Shown here piece after piece: positions 20,873-32,292 of a stretch of 64,000 nucleotides of DNA. A program made the translations under genes and the position numbers. Within the stretch, counting starts at the first letter, position 1; each line of letters starts with the position of its first letter. This DNA is from Nocardioides alcanivorans (GTDB lineage: Bacteria; Actinomycetota; Actinomycetes; Propionibacteriales; Nocardioidaceae), in contig NZ_JAKGRW010000019.1 in assembly GCF_021555175.1 (NCBI RefSeq), positions 248,001 through 312,000 on the forward strand. Reading direction: 5' to 3'. The notes beneath the pieces were generated by a model. It was not told the DNA's origin. It worked only from the letters and a program-made list of their open reading frames with translations, and searched no databases.

Positions 20873-22381
20873 GTGCCCATGCTGATCCCGCTCGAGGAGG
20901 TCTTGCGACTCCCCTCCTTCCGCTCGGCCGGGATCGAGGTGCTGAGCGGATCTCCGGACGCCACGGCCATCCGCTGGGTGCACTCGAGTGAGGTCTACGA
21001 GATGGGACACCTGCTGGCCGGGGGCGAGCTCCTGCTCACCACCGGCCTGGGGCTGCACGGACGCACCTCGGCCGAGCTCGCCGCCTACGTGCGCAGCCTC
21101 GCCGACGCCGGCTGCGCCGCACTGGCGATGGAGCTCGGGCGTTCGTTCTTCCGGATTCCCAGCGAGATGGTCGAGGAGTCGCAGCGCACCGGCATGGTGC
21201 TGCTGGCACTCACCTCCGTGGTTCCGTTCGAGAGGTTCGGCGAGGACTTCCACGAAGCGCTGCTCCATCGCAAGCTCAGCGCCGCCCGGCAGGGGGCGCC
21301 CGTGCTCCAGGAGTTCGTGGCCGAGGTGCTGGCCGGCACTGGCCTGCGTGCACTGCTCGACGCGATCTCACGTTCGGCCGGCTGCCAGGTCGAGTTCCAC
21401 GACGAAGCCGGCCACCTGGTCGAACGCAGCCAGGCCCGATCAGGCTCCACCCGACACGTCACCACCGCGCCGGTGCAGGCCGGCGTACGACCACTGGGGC
21501 GCCTGGTGCTCCACGCCAAGGAGTCACCCCGGGTGCGTGCCGTCGCCGACCGTGGTGCCATCGCCATCGCCCTCGAACTCGGTCGGCACCGCGGCCCGGG
21601 CATGCTCCGTGACCCGGCCGGTTCCCTTCTGGCCGACCTGCTCTCCGGCGCACTCCGCTCGCACGGCGAGGTGCAGCGCCGACTCGAGGAGCTCGGCTGG
21701 TCGTGCAGCGAAGCCCGGCCCTTGCTCCCGATGGCGGTCGACCTGGACCCGCGCGTTCCCCTGGCCGAGGAGACGTCCGCCCTGACTTCCTCCGCCACCG
21801 AGGAGTACGGCGGCGCCCTGGTCAGCAGCGCGGGCGGCGACGGGATGCTGCTCGTCCGCGCCTCACCGGGCCTTCCGCGCACCCGCCGTACCGTCTCGGC
21901 GTGGCACGCGGCTGCGGCCCTTCGACTCGGACGTACGCCGCTGGTCGCCGTCTCCCCGAGCGTGACGGATCCGGGGAGGCTGGGAGCAGCGCTTCAGGAG
22001 ACGAGAGCACTGCTGCGGGACGCGCGCAGCTCCGGCGTCCGCGCCCGGTTGGTGTGGCCACGCGACCTCTCCCTGCAGCAACTCCTGGGGGCGCTGCCCG
22101 ACACCCGGCTCGACCGCTACGTGGCCGACCAACTCGGCGCGCTCGTGGAGCACGACCGACAGCACGCCACGACGCTGGTCCGGACCCTCGACGCCCTGCT
22201 CCGCGCCAGCGGGTCGAAGCAGGCAGCGGCTGGCGAGCTCGGCATCCGTCGCCAGACCCTCTATGCGCGGGTCGAGCGCTTGGAGTCCCTGTTGGGAGCG
22301 GATCTCACTGATCCGACACATCGCACGGGGCTGGCCGTGGCACTGGCCGCCTGGCGCGTTCGCACCGGCATCGACCCCTGA
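20873..22381 (+). CDS. PucR-family transcriptional regulator
   Basis: 502 residues from GTG 20873 (ATG 20879 is the alternative). The N-terminal PucR domain runs about 1-125 (LEEVLRLPSF, HSSEVYEMGHLLAGGELLLTTG in parts). A central GGDEF-like CdaR region follows. The C-terminal PucR helix-turn-helix is LDALLRASGSKQAAAGELGIRRQTLYARVERLE (quoted as a region, about 455-490). PucR proteins usually activate purine or pyrimidine catabolism genes. Its divergent position and the shared repeated motif suggest it senses cytosine or a breakdown product. Confidence 0.87.
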   Translation: MPMLIPLEEVLRLPSFRSAGIEVLSGSPDATAIRWVHSSEVYEMGHLLAGGELLLTTGLGLHGRTSAELAAYVRSLADAGCAALAMELGRSFFRIPSEMVEESQRTGMVLLALTSVVPFERFGEDFHEALLHRKLSAARQGAPVLQEFVAEVLAGTGLRALLDAISRSAGCQVEFHDEAGHLVERSQARSGSTRHVTTAPVQAGVRPLGRLVLHAKESPRVRAVADRGAIAIALELGRHRGPGMLRDPAGSLLADLLSGALRSHGEVQRRLEELGWSCSEARPLLPMAVDLDPRVPLAEETSALTSSATEEYGGALVSSAGGDGMLLVRASPGLPRTRRTVSAWHAAAALRLGRTPLVAVSPSVTDPGRLGAALQETRALLRDARSSGVRARLVWPRDLSLQQLLGALPDTRLDRYVADQLGALVEHDRQHATTLVRTLDALLRASGSKQAAAGELGIRRQTLYARVERLESLLGADLTDPTHRTGLAVALAAWRVRTGIDP

Positions 22382-22399
22382 GGCGCTACCCACGAAGCA

Positions 22400-22435
22400 G
22401 TTCGGCCCGCCTCCTGGCGGGGAGGCGGGCCGAAC
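22400..22435. terminator. terminator hairpin between pucR-type gene and tRNA-Tyr
   Basis: A perfect 14-base stem (GTTCGGCCCGCCTC with GAGGCGGGCCGAAC) with an 8-base loop, 19 bases after the regulator stop and just 3' of the convergent tRNA gene. It can serve both strands. Confidence 0.75.
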
Positions 22436-22442
22436 AATCGTG

Positions 22443-22525
22443 TGGCAGATGAAGGATTCGAACCTTCGAAGGCGTAAGCCGACGGATTTACAGTCCGCTC
22501 CCATTGGCCGCTCGGGCAATCTGCC
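22443..22525 (-). tRNA. tRNA-Tyr (GTA)
   Basis: 83 bases. The acceptor strands GGCAGAT and ATCTGCC pair over seven positions, with discriminator A at 22443. The anticodon loop CTGTAAA gives GTA. A long class II variable arm, GGTTCGAATCC T-arm and no encoded CCA (CACA follows). Confidence 0.95.
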
Positions 22526-22663
22526 GCACACCACCCCCGGGTTGACCGGGCGTAGCAGGAAGAGAGAATAGCGCAGGCGGGCCGGCAGAGAAAACCGGCG
22601 TCGCCAGCAACCCCAGAAGACCGAACACCCGGCACCTGTCCCGGGCGGACCAGAGGAGCTCAC

Positions 22664-23155
22664 ATGGCCGACTCGTCGTTCGACATCGTCAGCAAGATCG
22701 ACCGCCAGGAGGTCGACAACGCGCTCGGCCAGGCCGCTCGCGAGGTCGCCACCCGCTTCGACTTCAAGGGCACCGGCGCCAAGATCGAGTGGAAGGGCGA
22801 GGAGGTCATCGAGATCGAGGCGTCCGCCGATGACCGCGCCAACGCCGTGCTCGACGTCTTCAAGGGCAAACTCATCAAGCGCAATCTGAGCTTGAAGATC
22901 CTCGATGCCGGCGAGGTGCGTCAGTCCGGTCAGGTCTCCAAGATCACGATCTCCCTCAAGGAGGGCATCACCTCCGAGGACGCCAAGAAGATCTCCAAGC
23001 TGATCCGCGACGAAGGCCCCAAGGGCGTCAAGGCGCAGATCCAGGGCGACGAGCTCCGGGTCTCGTCCAAGAAGCGTGACGACCTCCAGGCCGTGCAGCA
23101 GCTGGTCAAGGAGCAGGACTACGACTTCGCCGTGCAGTTCACCAACTACCGGTGA
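22664..23155 (+). CDS. YajQ family nucleotide-binding protein
   Basis: 163 residues from ATG 22664, preceded by GAGGAGC. Conserved start [18 protein letters not shown] and end [12 protein letters not shown]; two ferredoxin-like domains as in YajQ. Relatives bind nucleotides, and in Xanthomonas cyclic di-GMP; binding here is not shown. Full length. It overlaps the OsmC gene by 4 bases (GTGA), so the two are translated together. Confidence 0.92.
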   Translation: MADSSFDIVSKIDRQEVDNALGQAAREVATRFDFKGTGAKIEWKGEEVIEIEASADDRANAVLDVFKGKLIKRNLSLKILDAGEVRQSGQVSKITISLKEGITSEDAKKISKLIRDEGPKGVKAQIQGDELRVSSKKRDDLQAVQQLVKEQDYDFAVQFTNYR

Positions 23156-23637
23156 ATCCTGTGGAGCACCATTACGAGCTGGGCATCACCTGGCAGGGCA
23201 ACCGCGGCACCGGCACCAGCGGCTACCGCGACTATGCCCGCGACGTGGTGCTCCGGGCGTCCGGCAAGCCCGAGCTCGCTGGCTCCGCCGACCCCACTTT
23301 TCGCGGCGACGCCTCGCGCTGGAACCCGGAGGAGCTGCTCCTCGCCGCGCTCGCGCAGTGCCACCTGCTCTCCTACCTGCACTCGGCGGTCAACCACGGC
23401 GTGGTCGTCACGGCGTACGACGACACCCCGGTCGGCACGATGGAGCAGGTCGGTCAGGGTGGCCGCTTCACGTCTGTGGCGCTGCGTCCACGCGTGGTCG
23501 TCGCGTCACCTGACCAGGTCGAGACGGCGCTGGCGATCCACCGCGAGGCGAGCGAGAACTGCTTCATCGCCGCATCGGTCAACTTCCCCGTCACCCACGA
23601 GCCGACCGTGGTGGCGTCCCCGGTCGACCTCGGGTGA
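23152..23637 (+). CDS. OsmC family peroxiredoxin-like protein
   Basis: 161 residues from GTG 23152, coupled to yajQ. The segment [20 protein letters not shown] holds the first catalytic-type cysteine, and [20 protein letters not shown] the second, matching OsmC/Ohr spacing. Such proteins reduce organic hydroperoxides with thiols. The longer spacing and [12 protein letters not shown] start place it in the general OsmC, not the Ohr, group. Confidence 0.87.
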   Translation: MNPVEHHYELGITWQGNRGTGTSGYRDYARDVVLRASGKPELAGSADPTFRGDASRWNPEELLLAALAQCHLLSYLHSAVNHGVVVTAYDDTPVGTMEQVGQGGRFTSVALRPRVVVASPDQVETALAIHREASENCFIAASVNFPVTHEPTVVASPVDLG

Positions 23638-23839
23638 CACGACGGGCTCATTCCACCCGCGGGAAGCGCTGCCAATGGCAGCCCTGGGCCAGTCCGCGAT
23701 TTTCGACCATCGGGACCGGCGCGCCATGACGTCGGCGGCGACAGCACGATGCCGGGAGTCGCCCCCGATCCCGGAGCCCAGCTCCGGGCGCGCCTTCGGT
23801 GGCTTTCGCTGCCGACGCCCGTGAAGAAAGGAACCCGTC

Positions 23840-25027
23840 ATGAGTGCCGATGGTTTGGAAGAGAGCTTCGACTCGCTGGTGGACACGCTCGGGCAGCTGG
23901 CCCGCGAGGTGCGCGCGAACGACTACTACTCCACGTCCGAGAACCGTGCGAGTGCCCACATGTTCTTGCTGCGGATGGCGATCGCCAGGCTCGAGGAGCA
24001 CGTCATCTTCGATCCGGACTTCCCCTACTTCCGGGTGCTCGACACCCGGATCCGCGAGGGTGGCGACAATCCGGACCAGCGTTACCTCATCTCCCGCTTG
24101 AATCCGGGCGACACCTACCGGATCTGGGGCACCCTCGGAGACGCACAGCGACTCGAGTTCCAGATCTACGCCGGCGACCCGTATCGAGGAACCGGACGCA
24201 TGGCCTCCTACCTGGGCATCGAAGACCTCCAGGTGCACGACGACGGCACCTTCGAAGTGATCGCCTCACCGACCGAGCGGCCGGGCAACTGGCTGGAGAA
24301 CCCGGCCGATGCCACCCGCATCCTCGTGCGCCAGATCTACAGCGACTGGGAGGCTGCGACCGCCCCCGGCGAGGTGCACATCGACCGGGTCGGGCACGAG
24401 GGCGACCTGCGCCCGCCCTTGCAGTCGGAAGACTTGGCCGAGCGTCTGAAGGCAGCAACGGCGGACCTGACCACACAGGCTCGCGTGTGGACCGCGATGG
24501 TGCAGAAGGGCTCGCTCGCGATGGCCCCGAACCAGGTGTCCGAGCCGTTCGACCCGGGGGCGCTCGGGGGCGTTCCCGGCCGCTGGATGGCCCGCGGGAA
24601 CTTCTCCCTGGCCGAGGACGAGGCGCTGGTGATCACGACCTGGCCGGGGACCGGTGACTACCAGGGGATCCAGCTCCTCGACCCGTGGTTCTCCTCGCTG
24701 GAGTACGCGAACCGCCAGACCAGCCTCACCGGCGACCAGTCCTATCTCGACTCCGACGGTGCCTACCGGTACGTGCTGTCCAGCCGGGATCCCGGAGTGC
24801 CGAACTGGTTGGACACGACGGGAGTCGAGCAGGGAGCCATCCTGATCCGCTTCGACGGGTCCACGGAGCCGGTCTTCCCCGTCGACGAGTACCCGCAGGC
24901 AGTCACGGTCGGGGTCGATGCGCTCGACGAGGTGCTGCCGGCCGACACCCCGAGATTCAACGCGGAGCAGCGTGCGCACCAGATCGCCGTACGACGGCGG
25001 CATGTCCAGCGTCGTTTCGGCAACTGA
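23840..25027 (+). CDS. DUF1214 domain protein
   Basis: 395 residues from ATG 23840, with GAAAGGAACC upstream. The C-terminal third carries the DUF1214 pattern (W-F-S-S-LEYANRQTSL, DGAYRYVLSSRDPGVPNWLDT, in parts). The N-terminal half resembles the beta-rich region seen with DUF1214 in actinobacterial proteins. No signal peptide. The biochemical role of the family is unknown. Confidence 0.75.
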   Translation: MSADGLEESFDSLVDTLGQLAREVRANDYYSTSENRASAHMFLLRMAIARLEEHVIFDPDFPYFRVLDTRIREGGDNPDQRYLISRLNPGDTYRIWGTLGDAQRLEFQIYAGDPYRGTGRMASYLGIEDLQVHDDGTFEVIASPTERPGNWLENPADATRILVRQIYSDWEAATAPGEVHIDRVGHEGDLRPPLQSEDLAERLKAATADLTTQARVWTAMVQKGSLAMAPNQVSEPFDPGALGGVPGRWMARGNFSLAEDEALVITTWPGTGDYQGIQLLDPWFSSLEYANRQTSLTGDQSYLDSDGAYRYVLSSRDPGVPNWLDTTGVEQGAILIRFDGSTEPVFPVDEYPQAVTVGVDALDEVLPADTPRFNAEQRAHQIAVRRRHVQRRFGN

Positions 25028-25037
25028 ACGTCGCGAC

Positions 25038-25099
25038 GCCTCGATGGAGCGCTTCTGCTGAGGTCGGCTCGACTCCCAGCAGAAGCACTCCATCGAGGC
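25038..25099. repeat. 23-base inverted repeat, 3' stem-loop (TCGATGGAG type)
   Basis: Arms 25038-25060 and 25077-25099 match at 22 of 23 positions (one G/A difference), with a 16-base loop. It starts 11 bases after the DUF1214 stop and lies before the convergent cysA stop, so it can terminate both. The core TCGATGGAG...CTCCATCGA recurs at 34057. Confidence 0.75.
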
Positions 25100-25111
25100 A
25101 GCGGCCCCAGC

Positions 25112-26098
25112 TCAGGAGGCGACGAGTGCCGCCTTGGGCAGGTCGAAGCCCTTGGCGCCGGGGGCGTGGTTGACCCACACGTTCGCGCCCTCGGTGAGTC
25201 CGAGTGCCTTGGCCTGCGTACGCGTCATCGTCGCGATGATCTCCTGGCCCTCCGTGGTGAGCACGTTGACGCGCACCTCGAAGCCGATGCGGAGCAACCG
25301 GGACACCTGGCCCTCCAGAGCCGTCGGGCCGTCCGGAGAGGTGAGCACCTGGACGTCGTGCGGCCGGACCAGTTGACCCGACATCGTGGTCACCTCACCG
25401 AGGAACGACATCACGAACTGGTTGGCCGGCTCGTCGTACAGCTCGTCGGGTGTGCCGATCTGCTCGACGCGTCCCTCGTTGATGACCACGATCTGGTCGG
25501 CGACCTCGAGGGCCTCCTCCTGGTCGTGCGTGACGAAGACGGTGGTCACGTGCACCTCGTCGTGCAGGCGGCGCAGCCAGTCGCGCAGCTCCTTGCGCAC
25601 CTTGGCGTCGAGCGCGCCGAACGGCTCGTCGAGCAGCAGCACCGTCGGCTCGACGGCGAGGGCACGGGCAAGGGCCATCCGCTGGCGTTGGCCGCCGGAG
25701 AGCTGCGACGGCAGCCGGTGCCCGAACTGCGACAGGTGCACCAGGTCGAGCAACTCCTCGACACGCCTCTTCACCTCCGCCTTGGGACGCTTGCGGATCT
25801 CCAGGCCGAAGGCGACGTTGCGTGCCACCGACATGTGCTTGAAGGCCGCGTAGTGCTGGAAGACGAACCCCACGTTGCGCTTCTGGGGCGACAGCTTGGT
25901 GGCGTCGCGACCTTCGATCGTGATCTGGCCGGTGTCGGAGTGGTCCAGGCCAGCGATGATGCGCAGCAACGTCGACTTGCCGCCACCGCTGGGACCCAGG
26001 AGAGCGGTCAGCTGCCCGGTCTCGATGGAGACGTTGACGTCCTCCAGTGCCACGAAGTCGCCGAAGCGCTTCGAGACGTTCTTGACTTCGATGCTCAT
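25112..26098 (-). CDS. cysA: sulfate ABC transporter ATP-binding protein
   Basis: 328 residues from ATG 26098, with GAAAGGAACC upstream. Walker [10 protein letters not shown], signature [15 protein letters not shown], Walker [12 protein letters not shown] and switch H in [15 protein letters not shown]-terminal TOBE-like regulatory part (about 240-328) is present as in CysA. It powers the CysT/CysW permease. Last gene of the sbp-cysT-cysW-cysA operon. Confidence 0.92.
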   Translation of the reverse strand: MSIEVKNVSKRFGDFVALEDVNVSIETGQLTALLGPSGGGKSTLLRIIAGLDHSDTGQITIEGRDATKLSPQKRNVGFVFQHYAAFKHMSVARNVAFGLEIRKRPKAEVKRRVEELLDLVHLSQFGHRLPSQLSGGQRQRMALARALAVEPTVLLLDEPFGALDAKVRKELRDWLRRLHDEVHVTTVFVTHDQEEALEVADQIVVINEGRVEQIGTPDELYDEPANQFVMSFLGEVTTMSGQLVRPHDVQVLTSPDGPTALEGQVSRLLRIGFEVRVNVLTTEGQEIIATMTRTQAKALGLTEGANVWVNHAPGAKGFDLPKAALVAS

Positions 26099-26124
26099 GA
26101 GGTTCCTTTCACCCGAGCAGGGAT

Positions 26125-27029
26125 TCACCGATCGTGGCTGCGGGGCCGGATCAGCGAGACGATGACGATGCAGGCCACGGAGACCATGGCGAGCAGGAAG
26201 GCCGTGGCGTAGGCGCCCTGCTGGTCGAAGTTGAGGTACTTCTCCTCGACGACCAGCGTGGCCGTGCGGGTCTCCCCAGCACGTTGCCGGAGACGACCTT
26301 GACCGCCCCGAACTCACCGAGTGACCGAGCCAGACTGAGCACGACGCCGTAGACGACGGCCCACTTGATGGCCGGCAGGGTGATCCGCCAGAAGACCTGC
26401 CAGGAGTTGGCACCCAGGCTCTGGGCCGCCACCTCCTGGTCGGTGCCGATCTCGTCGAGCACCGGGACCACCTCGCGGATCACGAGGGGCAGCGCGACGA
26501 ACGCGGTCGCCATGATGATGCCGGGCGTGGAGAAGATCACCTGCAGACCGGCGGACTCCAGGGTCGGGCCGAACCAACCGTCGCGACCGCCGTACACGAG
26601 CACCAGCGCGAGGCCCACGACGACCGGCGAGACCGAGAGCGGCAGGTCCACCAGGGCGCTGAGCACCCGCTTGCCGGGGAACTCCTGTCGCACCAGCAAC
26701 ATCGACATCCCGACGCCGAAGATCGTGTTGATCACGACCGCGCTGATCGCGCAGATCACGGTCAGCTGCAGGGCGTGGACGATGTCGGGATCCTCGAGGA
26801 GACCTCGGAGGCTCTCCGTCCCTCCCTCGAAGGTGTGGGTGACGACCAGCGACACCGGCCACGCCACCAGCAGGAAGAGGTAGGCCACGACGATCAGGCG
26901 CAGTGTCCACCGGATCGCGAGGCGTCCCGTCCAACCGGGCAGACGGTCCTTCGGGCGGGTACGTCGCTTGCCCGCGCGCCGCGGCTCGACCTCGGCCTCG
27001 GCGGGCGCGTCCAGAGTCAGCTCAGCCAC
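26125..27029 (-). CDS. cysW: sulfate ABC transporter permease CysW, frameshifted as given
   Basis: Inner-membrane permease with six helices. The ABC-binding loop is [24 protein letters not shown] (region near 190-213). The frame breaks after SGNVLG at the C run 26274-26277 (plus strand). Restoring a base yields [22 protein letters not shown] and the last helix, ending at 26125, for 301 residues. It overlaps cysT by 8 bases. The N-terminal 40 residues are basic and extended. Confidence 0.88.
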
Positions 27030-27867
27030 GACGGGCCACCCTTCGCTGCAACACGTCCAGCAGGACGATGACGGTCAAGGAGATGAGGAGCAGCAGGGTC
27101 GCCACGGACCCGGCCGCCGCCAGGTTGTTGTTCTCGATGTTGCCGAGGATGCGCACCGAGGTGACCTCGGTGTGGAACGGCAGGTTGCCGGAGAGCAGCA
27201 CGAGTGCGCCGTACTCACTCACCCCGCGGGCGAAGGAGAGTGCGGCGCCCGCCGCGATCGCCGGAGTGAGGCTGGGCAGGATGACGCGACGGAAGGTGGT
27301 GAGGCGGCTGGCGCCCAGGGAGGCTGCTGCTTCCTCCACGTCCCCCTCGAGCTCCTCCAGGACGGGCTGCACCGTGCGTACCACGAAGGGCAGCGTCACG
27401 AACAGATAGGCGAGGAAGACCGACGACGGCTGGTTGGCCACATCGATGCCCAGGGGACTGTCGGTGCCATAGAGGCTGAGCAGCACCAGGCCGGCGACGA
27501 TGGTCGGCAGCGCGAACGGGATGTCGATCAGCACGTCGAGGACCCCACGCCCCCAGAAGCGGTCACGCACGAGAACCCACGCGATGAGGGTGCCCATGAT
27601 CGCGTTGACCACCGTGACCGCCGCGGCCATGAGCACGGTGAGCCTGATGGCCGCCCAGGTCTGATCATTGGTGATGGTGTTCCAGAAGGTCTGCGGCCCA
27701 CCCTCGGCCGCCGTCACCACGACGGCGCAGAGGGGGATCAGCACCAGCAGGCTGAACCACAGTACGGCGATCCCCAGTCCCAGCCCTGAGCTCCGGGTCA
27801 GGGTGTTGCGGGGCGACCGGCGACGTGACGTCGCCGATCGCTCCACAAGAGGGGTGGCAGTGGTCAC
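27022..27867 (-). CDS. cysT: sulfate ABC transporter permease CysT
   Basis: 281 residues. Six helices, conserved VLIDIPFALPTIVAGLVLL region and EAA loop EEAAASLGASRLTTFRRVILPSL (near 180-202). Typical length for CysT/CysU. Its start overlaps the binding-protein stop by 4 bases, and its stop overlaps cysW, showing one translationally coupled operon. Confidence 0.92.
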   Translation of the reverse strand: MTTATPLVERSATSRRRSPRNTLTRSSGLGLGIAVLWFSLLVLIPLCAVVVTAAEGGPQTFWNTITNDQTWAAIRLTVLMAAAVTVVNAIMGTLIAWVLVRDRFWGRGVLDVLIDIPFALPTIVAGLVLLSLYGTDSPLGIDVANQPSSVFLAYLFVTLPFVVRTVQPVLEELEGDVEEAAASLGASRLTTFRRVILPSLTPAIAAGAALSFARGVSEYGALVLLSGNLPFHTEVTSVRILGNIENNNLAAAGSVATLLLLISLTVIVLLDVLQRRVARRG

Positions 27868-28880
27868 GACGCCTTGCCGGACTTGGCGATCGCCTTGGTG
27901 ACGATGCCGTTGGACTCATCGAAGAACTTGTCGGAGAGCGCCTCCCAGCTCTCGAAGTCGTTGTCGACCGTGAGCAGGTGGGAAACGGCCGGGAACGGCT
28001 CCGACGGGTCGGCAGCGCCCTCGACGGTGCCGCCGAAGTCCACGTCGTCGCGGATCGGGCGGAAGCCCTTGAGCGCGAACTGCTTCTGACCTTCGTCGCT
28101 GATGACGAAGTCGAGCCACTTCTGCGCCAGTTCGTCGGAGTCCTTGAGGATCGCTCCGGGGTTCTCGATGAGCATCGTGGTCTCGGGAATCACGTAGTCG
28201 AAGCCCTGACCGCTCTGGTTGGCGAGGATCGCCTCGTTCTCATAGGCCATGAGCACGTCGCCGGTGCCGTTCAAGAAGGCCGTGGTGGCGTCGCGACCGC
28301 TTCCCGGGAGGGAGACGACGTTGGCGAAGAACTTGTCGATGTAGTCGGTCGCCTCAGCGTCGGTGCCGCCGTTGGAGGTGATCTGACCGTAGGCGGCGAG
28401 GGCGTTCCAGCGAGCCGCTCCCGAGGAGGCGGGGTTGGGTGTCACGATCTCGACCCCCGGCTTGACCAGGTCCTCCCAGGACTGGATGTTCTTCGGGTTG
28501 CCCTCGCGGACGCCGAACACCACGATCGAGCGGGAGACCACGCCCTTGTTCTCACCGTCGTCCCAGTTCTCGTCGATCAGGCCCTCGTCGACCAGACGCG
28601 TCACATCGCTGGCCACCGAGAAGTGCACGTAGTCGGCGTCGAGTCCCGAGGCCACAGCGCGGCTCTGGTCGCCGGAGGCGCCGTACGAGGTCCTGAACTT
28701 GACCCCGTCGCCGTCGTCGGTCTTCTTGAACTGGTCGGCGATCGCCTTGTTGGCAGCCTCGGGCACGGCGAAGCCGACGATCGAGAGTGTCTCGCCGTCG
28801 TCGTCCGAGCCGCAGCCTGCAAGTGCAGCCGTGGCGGCCAGCACGGTGGCGAGCAACCCCGCCTTGAACCTCTTGTTCAT
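27864..28880 (-). CDS. sbp: sulfate-binding lipoprotein
   Basis: 338 residues from ATG 28880. Lipoprotein signal with lipobox LAGC (Cys near 23) followed by an acidic spacer. Ligand-loop segments FAVPEAANKAI, SYGASGDQSRAV, TPNPASSGAARWN and GRDATTAFLNGTGD match sulfate/thiosulfate-binding proteins. It delivers sulfate to CysTWA. The 279-base divergent region to korA holds an AT-rich stretch near 28930-28945 that may contain its promoter; no SAM or S-box riboswitch is seen. Confidence 0.9.
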   Translation of the reverse strand: MNKRFKAGLLATVLAATAALAGCGSDDDGETLSIVGFAVPEAANKAIADQFKKTDDGDGVKFRTSYGASGDQSRAVASGLDADYVHFSVASDVTRLVDEGLIDENWDDGENKGVVSRSIVVFGVREGNPKNIQSWEDLVKPGVEIVTPNPASSGAARWNALAAYGQITSNGGTDAEATDYIDKFFANVVSLPGSGRDATTAFLNGTGDVLMAYENEAILANQSGQGFDYVIPETTMLIENPGAILKDSDELAQKWLDFVISDEGQKQFALKGFRPIRDDVDFGGTVEGAADPSEPFPAVSHLLTVDNDFESWEALSDKFFDESNGIVTKAIAKSGKAS

Positions 28881-29159
28881 GTCCACTCTCTTCCAGCCTT
28901 CAAACAGGCTTGTCTCGGGAATGTCCAGTAGATTACATGAATTAAGAGGCCTTGTGGATTTCCCGATCACCTGTCCGATGACTGAGATCGATCGCCACGG
29001 GGTGAGATGGACTCGGTATGGGCGATGGCGCCACTAGAGTTGGCCGAGAGGGCTGGGTCCGGACTCCGCGATGAGTTCGGCGAACATCTGGAACGCGTTC
29101 TAGTTTTGCCATACCCTCGGTACGTACACAGATCCCATGTCAGGAAGAAGGTTGCGGCG

Positions 29160-31075
29160 GTGGCCAAAGAGGTCCGTCAGCTCGACCGAGTGATCATTCG
29201 TTTTGCCGGTGATTCCGGTGACGGGATGCAGCTCACCGGTGATCGTTTCACTCAGGAGTCGGCTGCGTTTGGCAATGATCTGGTGACGTTGCCGAACTTC
29301 CCGGCCGAGATCCGGGCGCCTCAGGGCACGATCCCGGGGGTGTCGTCGTTCCAGGTGCATTTTGCTGACCACGACATCTTGACTGCTGGTGATGCCCCTG
29401 ATGTGTTGGTGGCGATGAACCCGGCGGCGTTGAAGGCCAATCTGGGTGATCTGCCCAAGGGGTGCACGATCATCGTGGACACCCACGACTTCACCAAACG
29501 CAACCTGGACAAGGCCGGCTACGACGCCAACCCGTTGGACACGTTGGACGATGCCGGTTCACAGTTGGCGGAGTTCAACGTGCAGCCGGTGGACCTGACC
29601 GGGATGACGGTGGCCTCGGTGGCCGAGTACGGGTTGTCACGCAAGGACGCAGCCCGGGCGAAGAACATGTTCGCCCTCGGATTGTTGTCGTGGATGTACG
29701 GACGCCCCACCGACACCACGGTGGAGTTCTTGTCGAAGAAGTTCGCCAAGGCCCCCGCCATCCGCGATGCCAACATCACCGCGTTCAAGACCGGCTGGAA
29801 CTACGGCGAGACCACCGAAGCGTTCGCGGTGCAGTACGAGGTGAAACCCGCCACCATGCCCGCGGGCACCTACCGCAACATCACCGGCAACCTCGCCCTG
29901 TCCTACGGCCTCATCGCTGCCGGGGTCCGCTCCGGACTGCCGGTGTTCCTCGGCTCGTATCCGATCACCCCCGCGAGCGACATCCTCCACGAGTTGTCCA
30001 AACACAAGTCGTTCGGTGTCACCACCTTGCAGGCCGAAGACGAGATCGCCGGCGTGGGCGCCGCCATCGGCGCCTCCTTCGCCGGCCACCTCGGCGTCAC
30101 CACCACCTCCGGACCCGGTGTCGCGTTGAAGGGTGAGGCCATCGGGCTCGCCGTGATGACCGAACTGCCCCTGATCGTGGTCAACGTGCAACGCGGCGGC
30201 CCCTCCACCGGCCTGCCCACGAAGACCGAACAATCCGACCTGCTCCAAGCCATGTTCGGGCGCAACGGTGAAGCACCCGTACCGATCATCGCCCCCTCCT
30301 CACCCGGCGACTGCTTCACCGCCGCCGTCGAGGCAGCACGCATCGCCATCACCTACCGCACCCCCGTCATGCTCCTCTCCGACGGCTACCTCGCCAACGG
30401 CTCCGAACCCTGGGCCATCCCCACCGTCGACGACCTCCCCCTCATCAACCCCAACTTCACCACCACCGAGACCCTCAACGGCGACACGTTCGAGCCCTAC
30501 TCCCGCGACCCCGACACCCTGGCCCGGCCCTGGGCGATCCCCGGCACCCCCGGACTCGAGCACCGCATCGGCGGCCTCGAGAAAGACGGCACCACCGGCT
30601 CGGGCAACATCTCCTACGACCCCGCCAACCACGACCACATGGTCCGCACCCGCCAAGCCAAGATCGACGCCATCGCCAACTCCCTGCCCCCCTTGGAGGT
30701 CGACGACCCCTCCGGACAAGCCAAAGTGCTGGCACTCGGCTGGGGCTCCACCTACGGACCCATCGGCGCCGGCGTCCGCCGCGTCCGCAAAGCCGGCCAC
30801 CACGTCGCGCACCTCCACCTGCGCCACCTCAACCCCTTCCCCAACGACCTCGGCGACATCCTCACCCGCTACGACAAAGTCCTGGTCCCCGAGATGAACC
30901 TCGGCCAACTCTCCCTACTGCTCCGCGCCAAATACCTCGTCGACATCGTCGGCTACAACCAAGTCCGCGGCCTCCCCCTCAAAGCCGCCGACCTCGCCCA
31001 AGCCATCAGCGACCTCGTCGCCCAAACCAACAACACCACCGTCGACCTCACCGCCACCCCCAAGGAGGAGAACTG

Positions 31076-31076
<1 letters not shown>
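29160..31076 (+). CDS. korA: 2-oxoacid:ferredoxin oxidoreductase, alpha (gamma-alpha fused) subunit
   Basis: 638 residues from GTG 29160, preceded by AGGAAGAAGG. The N-terminal 200 residues are the gamma domain (RVIIRFAGDSGDGMQLTG). The alpha domain follows with LGSYPITPASDILHEL and the pyrimidine-binding T and E segments (AEDEIAGVGAAIGASFAG, TTTSGPGVALKGEA). With KorB it converts 2-oxoglutarate to succinyl-CoA using ferredoxin, a route used in some actinobacteria beside or instead of the dehydrogenase. Codon use shifts within the gene: early codons often end in T or G, later ones almost always in C or A. Confidence 0.9.
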
Positions 31077-32187
<1,111 letters not shown>

Positions 32188-32195
32188 GCACAGCC

Positions 32196-32250
32196 CCGAA
32201 CATGACGACAGCCCCCGGCCAGATCGGCCGGGGGCTGTCGTCATGTTCGG
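32196..32250. terminator. perfect 25-base-stem terminator after korB
   Basis: Arms 32196-32220 and 32226-32250 are exact reverse complements with a five-base loop (AGATC). It starts 9 bases after the korB stop and precedes the convergent stop at 32293. Very stable; suitable as a two-way terminator although no T-tract follows. Confidence 0.85.
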
Positions 32251-32292
32251 CGAAGAAGCACTACTCGCGCACCGAAGTCGCGCCGACTGCGT

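Noticed and set aside
28881..29159. SAM or sulfur riboswitch before the sulfate operon
   Set aside because: No conserved SAM riboswitch core or strong multi-stem leader is visible; only an AT-rich promoter-like patch.
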